A DNA stretch of 64,000 bases, from contig CM055106.1 in the NCBI GenBank assembly GCA_029204225.1, forward strand, positions 708,711 through 772,710, read 5' to 3'. Numbering within the stretch: the stretch's first letter is position 1; each line of letters starts with the position of its first letter. Source of the stretch: Diphasiastrum complanatum. Lineage: Eukaryota > Streptophyta > Lycopodiopsida > Lycopodiales > Lycopodiaceae. Below the pieces are notes generated by a model. That model searched no databases. It was not told the origin of the DNA and was given only the letters and a program-made list of their open reading frames with translations. Of the stretch, positions 32,214 to 44,124 are shown piece by piece. Both the position numbers and the translations under genes were made by a program.

Positions 32214-32639
32214 GGCTGAGAATACATGTTTAAACCTGAGTAATGCTTCTGCTCTGTAACAGTTCTAATAAGAAGATGAACCACAAAGAACCGTAACAAC
32301 AGAAGTAAAGTAATCCAAGAAGAAAGAAGATAAAAAAGAAACGTGTTCACAGATTTAGTGAATCTGTGAACATTTGGCACCAATGCATAGCTACACACAC
32401 TTTAAACCAAGCCATATCTCATTCACCTATGTTGCGACACAATCGTCCTGAGAGCTCCTACACGTTCATTGTCGAGCTCATCACTTTGGTCTTGACCGAT
32501 GTCCTGCTCGTTTCTTAACCAGAGTCTCACGATCCGCACCAAGCCGAGCTCCACAACTCAAGTCTGGACCGGACAACCACCTCATACCTCTCGACCGAAC
32601 CACAACTTCAAAATCCTAACATGTCATGAGTTACACCTC

Positions 32640-33240
32640 AACTGCTGCTCATCGTTCAAATCTCGAACGAAGTAATAACTCCAAATTTCGAACGAAAATC
32701 TCTTTGACATCTCGACCGAAGGGAACTTTCGCATCTCAACCGGAGTGTTCAGTCAAAACTCGACTAGAGCACTCCTATCACATCTCAACCGGAGCACTCC
32801 GCTTAGATCTCGACCGGAGTACTCTGTTTAGATCTCGACCAGAGCACTCCTATCACATCTCAACTGGAGCACTCCGTTTAGATCTCGACCGGAGCACTCT
32901 GTTCAAATCTCGACCGGAGCACTCTGTTCAGTTCTTGACCAGAGCACTCCATTCAAATCTTGACCTGAGCACTCTGTTCAGATCTCGACTGGAGCACTCT
33001 ACTTATTTCTTGACCGTAGCACTCTACTCAGATCTCAACCAGAGCCCTTGCTTGCATCTCAACCAACGTGTTCCATTAGGTCTCAACCGGAGCACTCTGC
33101 TCAAATCTCAACCGGAGCACTTGCTCGCATCTCAACCGACGTGTTCCATTAGGTCTCAACCGGAGCACTCTGCTCATCGACGTGTTCCATTAGATCTCAA
33201 CTGGAGCACTCTGCTCAGATCTCAACCGGAGCACTGACCT
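32640..33240. repeat. 25-bp satellite in the leader of a gypsy element
   Basis: Units of the form 'tctcgaccggagcactctgttcaga' recur at exactly 25-base steps (for example 32783, 32808, 32833, 32858, 32883, 32908, 32933). Spacing is slightly irregular after 33060. Because 25 is not a multiple of three, the open frame across it cycles through three peptides, which argues against a protein. Related but sparser 'ctcaaccgga' motifs continue to about 33340. Confidence 0.93.
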
Positions 33241-33359
33241 CAAATCTCAATTGGAAGCCACAGTCACCTCTTAACCGACGGCCTACTTAAACCTTGACTG
33301 GAGCTGGACCCTCATCAAATCTCAATCGGAGCCAGAGCCCTTACTCAAATTCCGACTGA

Positions 33360-33780
33360 CGGGCATTCGTCCCCACCGTCTTTGACCACAATCCACCGCA
33401 ACATTATGGCCTACGACTCCGTCATCACCTCCAACCACAATCGATCACCATCGACAACCCACAAATGACCACCATAGACAGCCACAACCGTCCTCAACCG
33501 TCCTACTACGAATACACCCCACCGTCATCGACTGCAACCAACCGCCACAACAGCCATCTTACGGCCCATTACAAATACACCCCACCGTCACAGACCACAG
33601 CAGACCGCAATATTATGGACTATGAATCCTTCATCACCATCGACAATCCACAATCGATCGTCACACACCGCAAACAGACCGCAATAGACCTCAATCGACC
33701 GTCACACACACCAAACAACCGCAATAGACCTCAATTGACTGCAACAGACCACAACCATTGCATTCCAACAACCGTATCCA
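33360..33780. repeat. Second leader repeat with 'accgcaatagacctcaa' theme
   Basis: A looser array repeats 'caccgtca(tc)', 'cgaccgcaa', 'accacaaccg' and 'tacaaatacaccccaccgtc'. The open frame here is rich in His, Pro, Thr and Arg and follows the repeat; I do not call it a gene. Confidence 0.7.
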
Positions 33781-33837
33781 TCGTAACCAGAGTCCACGGA
33801 CATATTCAAACAATCCTACGGCACTCTATGAGCTGTC

Positions 33838-34440
33838 ATGGATCATCCCTACGATCCGAATACTACAGAGGACTATCCACCAGAGAAGGTCTTCCCATCT
33901 ACCGAATAGGCTCGATTTAACAAGTATTCCCGGATAAAATCCCAAGTCCAAGAGCCATCCACCAACCCATTTGACAGATGGGAACCTATGCGTTATGAAG
34001 CTCCATACGAACGACCACAATTTCATGCTGTCGAATCCTCACACGCACGAGCTCACTTAAACGGAGCTTTTGCAAATAATGTTCCACATACTGAAAAATG
34101 GACACCAAAGCTAGACTTACCTAAGTATGATGGTAACACTGATCCTCAAAGATTTCTCCAAGTCTTTGAGAACGCCTGTGACGTCTACGACGAGACATCA
34201 CCAGAGGCCATGGTACAGCTCTTCTCGATGACCATGATCGATCGCACATGAGAGTGGCTTTTTAACCTTGATCCCGAAGATAAACGTGACTGGTTACTCT
34301 TGAAAGAGGCCTTTATCAAACGGTTCAAGCCTTTTCGCTTGATAGAAAGTCCTTTTGTCAAACTAAGTAATATCAAATTGACAAAAGACGAAAAAGTATG
34401 TGACTACATTGAACGATTTAAACGATTAAAAAGTTAGGTA
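33838..34440 (+). pseudogene. gag: Ty3/gypsy gag (family D, plus-strand copy)
   Basis: It starts at ATG 33838 (MDHPYDPNTTEDY), has a stop near 33918, then ERPQFHAVESSHARAHLNG, the core block LDLPKYDGNTDPQRFLQ, FENACDVYDE, a stop near 34249, then WLFNLDPEDK, EAFIKRFKPFRLIE and DYIERFKRLK to a stop near 34435. It lines up with the minus-strand copies at 11651-12940 and 51220-52567. It is truncated before the CCHC knuckle, where an inverted RT fragment begins. Confidence 0.87.
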
Positions 34441-35255
34441 CAAGATGAGTATATCATCTAAAAATATTACAACAAAATTTCTTAGATATGGACGAAATAA
34501 ATCGTTCATCATCTACTGGAAAGTGGCTGGAGCATTTGTTAACCTAAACGGTAACACCAAAATTTCATAATGACCAAATCTAGTCCTAAAACCTGCCTTA
34601 GACACATCTCTTGGATGGATTCAAATCCGATGATAACCAGTTCGCAAGTCAATTTTAGTAAAATATCTAGCTCCACCCAAACAATCAATCAGATTGTCCA
34701 TCCTAGGTAGATGATACTTATTCTTAATGGTAACTTTATTCAACTCCTTGTAATCAACACACATCCAAAAAGTACCGTCTTTCTTATCTTTAAGAAGGAC
34801 CGGCGCTCCCCATGGCGACTTACTAGGTCGAATGTGACCCATTCGAAGATACTCCTTAATTTGCCAAGTCACTTCCTCCTCTTCCTTCAAACTAAACCGA
34901 TACGGTTGTCGAATTATAGGTTGACTACCCGGAATTATTTCTATCTTATGATCTACTGACCTAGACGGAGGTAGACCATGTGGAAGTTCACTAGGAAAAA
35001 CATCACTAAATTCTTGCTTTAGTATTTGCTAACAATTGTTTCTCTTCATGATCATTCACAATGAAATTACTATCAATAATTAATTTAGTAATATCATTTT
35101 CATTTGAAGACTCAAAAACAATTCCACTTAAGCAAGATTTTAAAATAGGATAGTAACAATCAAAATTGTGAGTTTCCTTTATTAATTCCACAATGTAATC
35201 ATCAAAAACTAAGTTCCAGTATCATCACCAAAAATAGATACAACTTTACCACTAG
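34441..35255 (-). pseudogene. Ty3/gypsy reverse transcriptase fragment
   Basis: The minus strand reads [10 protein letters not shown] and [14 protein letters not shown], then [28 protein letters not shown] and KIDLRTGYH in an 89-codon open stretch (34621-34890). It continues broken to FLDDI near 34450, which carries the catalytic Asp pair. It covers the palm and fingers of gypsy RT. It lies against the plus-strand gag at one end and the family C LTR at the other, in opposite orientation to both. Confidence 0.88.
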
Positions 35256-35259
35256 AATC

Positions 35260-36237
35260 TGTTGGCTGATTCTGACGAATCCCCAAGATACTCGGACAGA
35301 GCACCTCTCACCTTAGACCGAGGAGGTCTCTGAGAAGACGAGACTAATGAAGACTGAGAGCCGAGTATGAGAGCCGAGAAATACTAGCTAGGAAAGACAT
35401 GCAAGAATTGTGTAAGCCTCGCGGTGAATCTCGGAAGATGGAATGACCATGTAGGAACTAGTATTTCTAGGCAAATTTAATAAATGCAAGTAGACCCCTC
35501 TTAAAGAAAGTAGAGTGAGCCACCTTTTGATGGTGACCTCTAGTGGAGAGCATTATTCCACTTGTAATTTGTGAAATGTGGAAATTCCACTAGGATGCAA
35601 CCTAAGGAGCTCTCTTGCTTATTTAAGAGACTCCCTCTTTGTAAAGAGGAGCTTTTTGCATTGTATCTACTCCATGATTAATAAGAAGATTTTCCATGAA
35701 TTTGATGCTACACTAAGCTCCTTGATCATGATGTTTTCTTGACTGATGCCCCTATGATCATGCACTTCCATTCATATTGTGTGCGTCTGTGGATTTAGAG
35801 TGGATTAGTTTTCTTGCTTTAATGTTGTGGATTAGATTTCATGTTTTCTTGTGGATTAATGTAGGAGCCAACATTCAAGTAAACTGAATAGGCTAGAAAT
35901 GTGGCATAAATCTTTCATATTCTCTAACATTCTAGTTCTTGATGTTCTTGGGATGTCCAAGAATCAAAAGACTAGTTAGTTTCTTGATTCTAGGACTTCT
36001 AACATGTTGTAGATTAGTTTTTGTTGCTTGTTTTGTCAATTAATGCAAGTAAAGTAGTGTAGGATTTGATTTTAGTTCATTTTGCAATGATTCATTCTAG
36101 CATTCTGTTTTTAAGTGCCATAATAATGTCCAATCGTGTTTCAAGGAGAGTTGTTTTTCTTGGTGTGCTTGCATGGTAGAATGATTGCAAGTGATTTCAA
36201 GAGTTCAAGAGTGTTCAAAATCTGAGTATCCGTGATA
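35260..36237 (+). repeat. Family C gypsy-type LTR, copy 2
   Basis: It is about 978 bp, starts TGTTGGCTGATTC and ends near GAGTATCCGTGATA. It is homologous to 31277-32213 and, inverted, to 9130-9333. A TATA-like 'gcttatttaag' is near 35618. It could pair with copy 1 as the LTRs of one old element, but I find no matching target-site duplication (CTGAT versus GGTTG). Confidence 0.7.
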
Positions 36238-36349
36238 GGTTGAACCATACTACAACCCCGAGAATCTACTGTCTGATCTGGGCATTTAATCAAATAGAAA
36301 TGATCAAGAACATGCCCAGCTAACAACCAGAATGGAGGTAGCATAAGCT

Positions 36350-37021
36350 GTAACAAGAAATAAACAAGCAGAACTAGTAGACAGACAGAAGAGCCAGTCA
36401 ATAGAATCTATGAATCGTAATTCATGTTTCTTAAAATCAATTTGCAAGCTATCAGATTTACTAAAGAACCACTCATATCCTAAAATTACTCCGATTGGCC
36501 CAGGTTCAGAACATGGAAATTAATCTTCTCAATATGGCCTTGAAGATCCAGCTCCAAATCTGGACCATTACTTCAAAAAATTTAGTATCTGCACCTGACA
36601 CAAGCTTAACCACATAACTATAGCCACTTGGCTTGGTAGGCACCTGGAGTCTCTGCACAAATTGAGAATAAATAAAATTATGAGTACTGTCAAAATCAAA
36701 CAATACATTCACATCTTTCCCTAACAACTTGCCCCTTACACAAAACAAATTGTGAGGAGCAAAAGACAATGTACTGAATTGACATTCACAAGTACTATTA
36801 ATAACATCAACATCTAAGTGTGAATAAGGTGTCGCATCATGCTTAGACAAAAGAAATTTAATTTGTTCATCCCATTGCTTGTTACTTTGGTGGATCTCAA
36901 GCAATGCTTGGCTTATCACAATGTCATCAAAAATACATTGTGGGCCATTGTCCGGGCTTCCCACACTTTGAATTGGTGATGGAACTCCCGCACCAAATAA
37001 TTCTTGTTCCATGTTGGCCAT
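36350..37021 (-). pseudogene. Ty3/gypsy aspartic protease fragment
   Basis: The minus strand reads MANMEQELFGAG, then a charged stretch and a retropepsin block in which the expected D-S/T-G is degraded (LFDFDSTHNFIYSQF). The flap-like PSGYSYVVKLVSG follows, and, after a frame change near 36520, VILGYEWFF, which matches the second protease block of plant gypsy elements. The 171-codon open stretch ends at 36506. Confidence 0.72.
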
Positions 37022-37245
37022 AACTGCCAGAAAAAAACGTCTGACAATGCAAAAATGTGTCTGATCAGAATTTGCAGAGATAGCAAAGAAATCATGAGGA
37101 TCAATTTGAGCTACAGCAAATTGTCTACGAATTTTGAGGATGGATAGCTCATGAATAAAACTATATTTTTCTATTTTTAGACATGTTTTTATTTGAGACA
37201 GATTTCGCGGAGGTCAAAAATGAATCGTGCTCTGTAAAAAAGGGG

Positions 37246-37668
37246 TCAGACGAATTCTATCTGAGATATTGTGAAAAAATTTCTTCTGAAATAAATGACT
37301 TTTGTGATTTTCTCAGAGAAGACTGTTGGTATACCTGATCTGATAGTATCTTGATGGGTGGAACAAGAAAGCACAGCAAAAATGTTGTCGAAATGGCATG
37401 CAGACAATAAAAAAGAAGAAAAACAGTAGGAAAGAAAACAACTAATACATATCAAGATAAAACAGGGTTCATTGTACTTTCTTAGTCGACTCCCATTGAC
37501 CACAGTGTCGAGGATATCGCCTTGAAGGGTTTGGATTTGGACATATCCAGAGGCAAAGATTTTTTTAATGACGTAAGGTCCTTGGCCAAAAAATTTCAGT
37601 TTGCCTTTGAAGGCTTTGGCCTGATATAGCAGGACCTTATCTCCAATCTGGAAATCTCTAAGTTTCAA
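37246..37668 (-). pseudogene. Gypsy integrase C-terminal GPY/F module and 3' tail
   Basis: KVLLYQAKAFKGKLKF, then GQGPYVIKKIF and NGSRLRKYN form the GPY/F module typical of gypsy integrase ends. No chromodomain follows, which fits the Athila/Tat group rather than chromoviruses. The 3' LTR is not identifiable to the left. Confidence 0.82.
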
Positions 37669-37738
37669 TGATCGATCATGCCACGCTTTTTGTCGTCGTT
37701 TGTGGACTTGTTGAGCATGGATGTTGATCCTTCGTGTT

Positions 37739-39436
37739 TCACAAAGTTGCTCCCAGATGGAATAACCTATTTGCTAGATTCTGAGGAGTATCGAGCTCAA
37801 GGTTATAGGCTACGCAAAGGGAGGGGATATGGAATTCCACAGGAATAATGGCTTCTTGGCCATATGTGAGCTGGAAAGGGGTTAAGCCTGTAGCTCGCTT
37901 CGGGGTAGTGCGATAAGCCCAGAGAGCAGCATGGAGTTTGAGTTCCCAATCCGATCGGCTGGATTCGACGATTTTGGTGAGAATTCCACATAGGATTTTA
38001 TTGGTGGATTCTACCTGGCCATTGCAGCATGGATAGTATGGGGAACTTTTGCGATGTACCACAAAAAATTTGGAAAGAAGATCTACTATGACAGAGTTAA
38101 GAAAATGTGTACCCCTATCACTGATAAGCTCTAAAGGACATCCGATCCGAATTATAACCTGTTCATAGAGAAATTTGACGGGAGAACAAGCGTCAGCATT
38201 ACGAACAGCTCTTGCTTTAGCCCATTTGGTGCAGTAGTCCGTAGCTACTATGATGTAACGAGATTGTGTGTGTCGAGCAGTAGGACTAATAGGTCCGACA
38301 TAATCAATTCTTGATTTTTGGAAATCTTGATCAGTGGTTACGGGGTGTAGAGGCATGTAGTTTGTTTTTTGAAAGCGTTTGGTGCATTGGCAGACATCAC
38401 AAGCCTTAGTGTAATTATGCATATCCTTGAAGAGTGATGGCCACCAAAAATCGGCTAAGAGGATTTTCTTAGCAGTTGTTTCAGAAGAGAAATGGCCACC
38501 AATACCTTCATGAGTGAGGGAAATTACAGAGGGTATTTCTCCTTCAGTAAGACATCGTCGGATAATTCCATCTAACCCTTGCTTGTAGAGTTGTCCTACA
38601 ATTAATGTATAAGGTTTAGTTTTGAGGACCAACACATGTTGTTCAGGTTTAGAGAAGAAAGGATCCATCTGCCCTGAAGTTAAATATTTGGTAATTTCCT
38701 TAGCCCATACATGTGTAGAGTCAACCTGGAAAAGGATTGCATCTGGTAAATCATCGTTGACGCCTTGATCAGGGGTAGGAAGGTTAGGGATTTGGGATAG
38801 ATGGTCTGCTAAAAAATGTTGAACTCCCTTACGAACCACAATCCTAAACTCAAATTCTCGCAATAATAGGATCCATCTAGTAATACAGCCTCTGGTGCAC
38901 GTCTTGTTAGTGAGATACAACAATGCTTGATGATCAGTGAAGAACGCAAAGACTTTTCCTAGAAGATAATGGCAAAACTTCTGAACCGCATATACCATTG
39001 CCAAGGCTTTGCGTTCGGTAGTGGTATAATTGGCTTCAATAGGTATCAATTGTCGACTAAGAAAACGAATTGGGTAGTCCTTTTTGAATTCTCCCGGTTG
39101 GGTGAGCACTGCTCCAATGGCATACTTGGATGCATCGGTATGCACATGGAATTTTTTAGAATAATCAGGAGCCCGGAGGATGGGTGCAGTGGTAAGGGCT
39201 TCTTTGAGTTGATTAAAGACGACGCGTTGTTCATCCGTCCATTTGGGAACTACAACTACTTTGTAGATTAAGCGTGCTTTGTTAGCGAAATCGAAAATAA
39301 AGCACCGATAGTAGCTGGCGTGGCCAAGGAAGGAGTAAACTTCATGTATCATATGCGGTTCTGGTAGATTTTGAATGATACGGAATTTTTCAGGGTGAGT
39401 GGCAATGCCATTTCGTGAGATAATATGTCCTAACAC
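37739..39436 (-). pseudogene. Gypsy RT end, RNase H and integrase
   Basis: 565 codons are open. In order: end of RT (MLGHIISRNGI, SFLGHASYYRCFI), RNase H (HTDASKYAIGAVLTQ, FFTDHQALLYL), the integrase H2C2 finger (GIGGHFSSETTAKKIL, CDVCQCTKR) and the DDE core with VGPISP, SDRGTHFLNS and NGQVESTNK. All expected catalytic acidic residues are visible. It is the best preserved part of the element but lies in a frame separate from its upstream RT. I label it a pseudogene because the polyprotein around it is broken. Confidence 0.88.
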
Positions 39437-39447
39437 AATACCATGGG

Positions 39448-40908
39448 TTACCCAAATTTGGCATTTTTTAGGATTGAGAGAGATGCCGAAGTGTTGGCAT
39501 TGGATAAAATTTTTTCGAGCATAGACATATGGCGTATTTCTTTGGAATGTGCACCTAAATCATCCAAGTAAACTTCTAAGGTATCGCCCATATGCTGAGA
39601 AAAGGCCGCTTGCATGCTATTGCAGAGACCAAAGGGCATGACTTTCCAGCATAAGGTTTCTCATTATGTGGCAAACACGGTTTTGTGTTGATCTTCTTCA
39701 GCGACTTGGATCATGTTGTATCTGCTAAAGCCATCTAAGAAGGAGTAAGTCTCATCTCTTGCTAGATTTTCTAACATGGATTCTCCGAAAGGTAATGGAA
39801 AATGATTCCGTTCAGTGACGGTGTTAAGTTACTTAAAATCGACACAGATGCGAAGTTTTTCATTTTTCTTGGGGATGATGACAATTGGGGAGACCCACTC
39901 AATGTGCTCAATTTCGTAGATAAATCCCGCATCTAAGAGGCATTGTAATTCTTCTTTGATCTTGGCCTTATGGATGGGATTGCATCTGTATGGATGACTC
40001 GCAGTCGGTCTCGCACCCGGTTTAAGCGGGATACGATGCACAACTACTTGGGGTGAGACGCCTTTCATGTCTTTATAGGTCCAGGCAAAGATATGTTGAT
40101 ATTTTTGTAGGAGCTTTTCAAGCCGTCTGCATTGTTCGTGATTGAGAGGAGCTCCGACGTGGACAAGATATTCGTTGGTTTCATTTGGCTCACTCAGGGA
40201 AAGGGTTATGGTTTGTGCAGGGCCTTCGTAGGGTGAATTACCAGCTGGCTCACGTTGAGTTTGGGGTAATTGGATTGTGACATCCTCGATCGTATAGTCC
40301 TTAAAGTATGCAGGAACATCATGGGCTGGAGATTCCAGGGGAGCCTTGCCTTTTTCTTGCCGAGATGGGGCTTGGAATTTATTGGGGATTGGTATAGGAC
40401 TAGAGGCAATCTTAGGAATTTCCCGAACAATGGTGAGGTCACTCGGCGGTTGAATTTGAAGTGGTTTTTTCATTTTCTCTTTCACAGTATGACCACGTGG
40501 TTGAGGTTTTGGTAGTGGAGATGTGTGTGGATGAGGGACAGTTGGTATGTCATGGAGGATCTCGTCATCAATTTGAAAGATAGTCTCCTCCTCACAGAGA
40601 TCCCATGGATAGTGTGGGCATTTGGGATGGTAGAATTTTGTCTCAGGTTTTTCAATTGCAACTTTGCCAACTGGTTCCACCTTGGAAGCATGTTGCAGAT
40701 AGGTCCTAGGTGGGAGTGCTTCCATATAGTTGAGGATATGAAGATAAAAAATGTCCATATCTTTTGGGCAATTCTGAATTCGTAAGACGTTCTCGTCATC
40801 AATAAATAAATCGTCTGATTCATTAGTAGGTAGCCATGCAACATTTAGCAATTCATCATGGTGTGGAAGAATATCAATAAAATTGACATTGATGATAGGT
40901 GTATCCAA
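39448..40908 (-). pseudogene. Gypsy reverse transcriptase, broken in the middle
   Basis: The open stretch 39829-40908 holds the protease-RT linker (GAPLNHEQCRRLEKLL, HIFAWTYKDMKG) and the RT start (AGFIYEIEHIEWVSPI, LRICVDFK). After two stops near 39660, the frame 39448-39639 carries PFGLCNSMQAAF and the catalytic YLDD. A stop separates the first two parts near 39829. Confidence 0.86.
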
Positions 40909-41018
40909 ACCAGGTAATTGGTTGTGATCGATCGGGAGTGGAGAGGTACAATTATCCTGATGCTAAGCACAGTAATCGACATTCACACAATCAATGGTAG
41001 CTAGACTGTAACTCCAGT

Positions 41019-41564
41019 TTATGATATTAGTAGATTTAACATAATGACCTTTTCGTGGCTGGACTGGTATGGCTCAAATATAGAGTTGGTGGTTGAGGAT
41101 CCCCCGTCATGGATGTGTGCAGGTTTGAGTTTACCCGTTGAGTCAATGGTGACAGAACTGTCACGATTGCCAAAAGTGACTCGGCCTTTGCTCCAATCAT
41201 GAACGACTCGTGCATTGGTGAGCCACAGACGACCAAGTAGTAATTCATAAGAATAGGCATTATTAGGAATATCAAGTACTACGAGACCAACAGAAGACTT
41301 GAGACATCCTAGTTTGATCAGCATGTGCGAAAGGAAACCAGTAGGTCGGACCACACTTTGATCAGCCATCCGAGGCTGACAAGTACGTTTGGCTAGCTTA
41401 TCGCTTAGATTCCATTCCATCATGAGGGATGTGGAAATGATATTAACCCCGGAACCTCCATCGAGTACTGCTAAAACTTCATGAGATTGATGATGGGTAG
41501 CTGGGATTTTGATGTTGCCTCGTTTGCTGAGTGGATTGGTTAGATGTAAGGGCATTTCAGACAA
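41019..41564 (-). pseudogene. Gypsy aspartic protease region
   Basis: The 181-codon stretch contains VLDGGSGVNIISTSLM. The DGGSGVN form of the protease active site is the one seen in Athila/Tat-type plant gypsy elements. The second hallmark, YELLLGRLWL, follows at the expected distance. Confidence 0.85.
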
Positions 41565-41569
41565 CTCGT

Positions 41570-42600
41570 CAATAGTGGTGGCGGTATTGGATTGGATCTG
41601 TTGTTTCCACTGGCCAACATGCTTCCAAAGTACATGGAAGGAAAGAGTGACATTGGCTTGTAGTAGATCTCCCCAAACTTCAGTACCTTCAAGGTTTTGC
41701 TTTCAAAGGGCTTGGGAGGTACTTTATGAGAAGAGGAAGATTGTTGGTCGGCATTGCATATTTGATGGCGATACTCATGATGCAGTCGAATTTCTTCAGA
41801 CGGGTGAGGGTAAACTATAGGGGTTGAATCATCACTTGGAGGAACAGCCTGTGGTTGAGTTTTGCTGGATGCAAGTGTAGGGGCTTGGCATTGGGTTTGT
41901 GCCCGAGTCAAGACCCAAGCAGGATGTGTTTCGATTGGTAAGGTTTCTATTTTCACTGAACAGACAGGAGCAGCTGGCTTAGATCGGGATGGACAATCCT
42001 TCACGTGATGTTCAATACCATAGTTTTCACAAGCTGGATGAAAGTGGAGTTTATCTGGGCAACGCGAATACTAGGATGTTTACCTGCACAGATAAAGCAT
42101 TCTCGTATTGTGGGCAGTTAATGTGTGGCAAAGACAGCTTGGTTTGGATTGTAAGCTTGGGCATTGGGATCCACTGGTTGAGCATTATAATCATAGGTAT
42201 AATAAACAACCGTTTCAATAGAGTATTGTGGTTGAGTATTGTCTTCCACATAGTAGGTGGCCGGATCGATGGCATTTGGATCAAGATAATGGACAACGTT
42301 TTGTGGAGTAGGTTCGTTAACAACAAACTGTTGTCGTGGGGATTGGTATTGATTTGGTGCAGGTGGTCGCGGTTGGTAAACCCCTGGTCGTGGCACAAGT
42401 TGTTGTGGCAGGTAAGGGTGGTAAGCTCGATAGATGGTGGTTCTGGTGGCTGCTGGGAAATGATTTTGCAATTGAGGGCATTCATTAGCAGTGTGATGTT
42501 GTGAGCAGATTGGACACCAAACATTTTCCCTTGCTGGAAAGGATTTCTCAACAATCTGTTTCATGGCGGTTTGGAAATCGGCAGTGAGTTTATCCATATG
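41570..42600 (-). pseudogene. Gypsy Gag C-terminal/linker region
   Basis: Pieces read MDKLTADFQTAMKQIV, a non-standard zinc motif CPICSQHHTANEC, a Pro/Gln/Tyr-rich linker (about 42150-42420), and a second Cys/His cluster near 42000 (YGIEHHVKDCPSR). Frames change several times. It joins the gag core to the protease. Confidence 0.75.
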
Positions 42601-42694
42601 AGATTGTTGAGCTTTTTGCTAGGTTTCCATGTGTAGAAGTTCAGAAGACTGAGCAATATTATCAGACTTCGGGTGATTAGGACGATCTGAATTC

Positions 42695-43266
42695 TTACTT
42701 TTCATGATGGTCAAAGTCATTGTTTGAACCTTCGTCTTCTTCCCGGATAGCATCGGTCATCACATCTTTAAGTTGATCATAAAGGTCAATTGGTTTGAGT
42801 TCACAGCGGATGTTTTTTGGCAATCCAACTAAGAATAGTTTTATGGCCATTCGTTCGGTGATATTTTCATCAACGCATTCTACTTTGAGACGTTTAAAGT
42901 GCTCAATGTAGTTTTGGACAGACTCTTCGCGATGCATCTTGATATGTGTAATTTGAATGAACGGGCTCTGAGTCAGTTTGGATGGTTTAAAACGCTTGAT
43001 AAGAGCGTCCTTGAGGGTGGTCCAAGAAGCAAAATCAGGAGCTTCGAGATTCAAGTACCACTCCTTGGCGGTGCCATAGAGTACCATGGAAAATAGGCGA
43101 AGCTTTTTAGTTTTAGAGGTATCTCCATAAAAACGGCATGCATTATCAAAGTCTTGGAGAAATCGGACTGGGTCAGATTTGCCATCGTACTTTGTGCATC
43201 GATACGTGGAATTCTTCGTTCTAGTCAAGGAGTCGGATTAGAAGATTCAGCACAGTCATGAGACAT
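42695..43266 (-). pseudogene. gag: Gypsy gag core (family F)
   Basis: A likely start at 43266 (MSHDCAESS) is followed by an early stop. The 177-codon stretch from 43228 then holds the retrotrans_gag core: KYDGKSDPVRFLQDFDN, WYLNLEAPDFASW, KDALIKRFKPSKL and NYIEHFKRLK. It resembles but is distinct from the family D gag. Confidence 0.85.
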
Positions 43267-44110
43267 GATGCAGAATATAGATGAGCAGGACAATACTATA
43301 CTTGGTAAAAGGTCAGTTTGCTTGCATAATGGATATTGTAGGACAAAAACTGGCCTTTCTAATCGTAATAGAATTCGCGGACAGGCTGAGAAATACTAGA
43401 AAGGCAGATAAATCTAACTGTAATACTCACGAATTCTGAAAAGGAGTTTTGAATGTCAGAATAGTGATTTTCTTAGATTTTATGGAAAAAAATTGGAGTT
43501 TCAGAATTCGCGGATAGGACAGGGAAATCGTGCTCTTTAAGAAGGAATTCTTAGGCCAGATGGCGAATTCTAACTGAGAGGTTTGACTGGCAGATAGGGA
43601 ATATGGAAAAAAATGTGATGTTCTGACAGTAAACGGGCAAAATCTCTGAGATAAAATTTGGGGAGCTGCTGGAGGACTGATCTTAATGAGATCTAGGCTC
43701 AATGAATCTGACGAATTCTAGGACAAAAATTTGGATGAGAAATAAGGGATTTTGACAGTATATCAGGCTATTTTCTCAAAATCTGGTCGTTGTCAAAATT
43801 CGTGGAGGTGATAAAATGAAAGATCGGGGTCTGTTAAGGCTGCAGACAGGCTGGCGAATTCTGATTTACCTTTTTTGTTGTGAAAAATGTCACTTGGGTC
43901 ACTTCTTTTAAAAAAAATGCCCAAGTTGACTCTTTTGTTGCTTCCCCCCGGTTGAAGAAGTTGCTCCGCAGCTCGTGGAGGACCTGGAGAGACGACGCGT
44001 GTTGTTTGTTGGTAGATATAGACAAGCACACAAGCAAACATACAACACAGAAGTAAAAAAAAAACAAAAAGAAAAAGGAGAAGAAGCTAGGTAGAAAATA
44101 CTTAAAAAGC
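43267..44110 (-). other. Leader of the family F gypsy
   Basis: No gene is visible. The leader repeats 'gaattcgcgga(c/t)agg' and 'gaattctgac/gaattctaac' motifs several times (43373, 43504, 43565, 43709, 43794). Similar 'gaattc...atcgtgctc' phrases recur at the other end of the element near 37210-37260. Confidence 0.6.
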
Positions 44111-44123
44111 GGCAACGGCGCCA
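44111..44123 (-). other. Primer-binding site of the family F gypsy
   Basis: The minus strand reads TTGGCGCCGTTGCC directly after the LTR. TGGCGCCGTTGCC is the primer site common in Athila/Tat-type plant gypsy elements. Confidence 0.85.
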
Positions 44124-44124
44124 A

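Noticed and set aside
32626-33237. 203-codon open frame over the 25-bp satellite
   Set aside because: The peptide repeat follows the DNA period (25 bases, three frames cycling), so it is a by-product of the array.
32640-33340. CRISPR-like array
   Set aside because: Units are head-to-tail with no unique spacers, and the context is eukaryotic.
31277-36237. One single gypsy element between the family C LTRs
   Set aside because: Possible but not supported: no matching target duplication, high LTR divergence, and an RT fragment in the opposite orientation.
42051-42554. Second long minus-strand frame overlapping the gypsy Gag linker
   Set aside because: An alternative frame of the same region; the other frame carries the zinc motif and the expected Pro/Gln linker.
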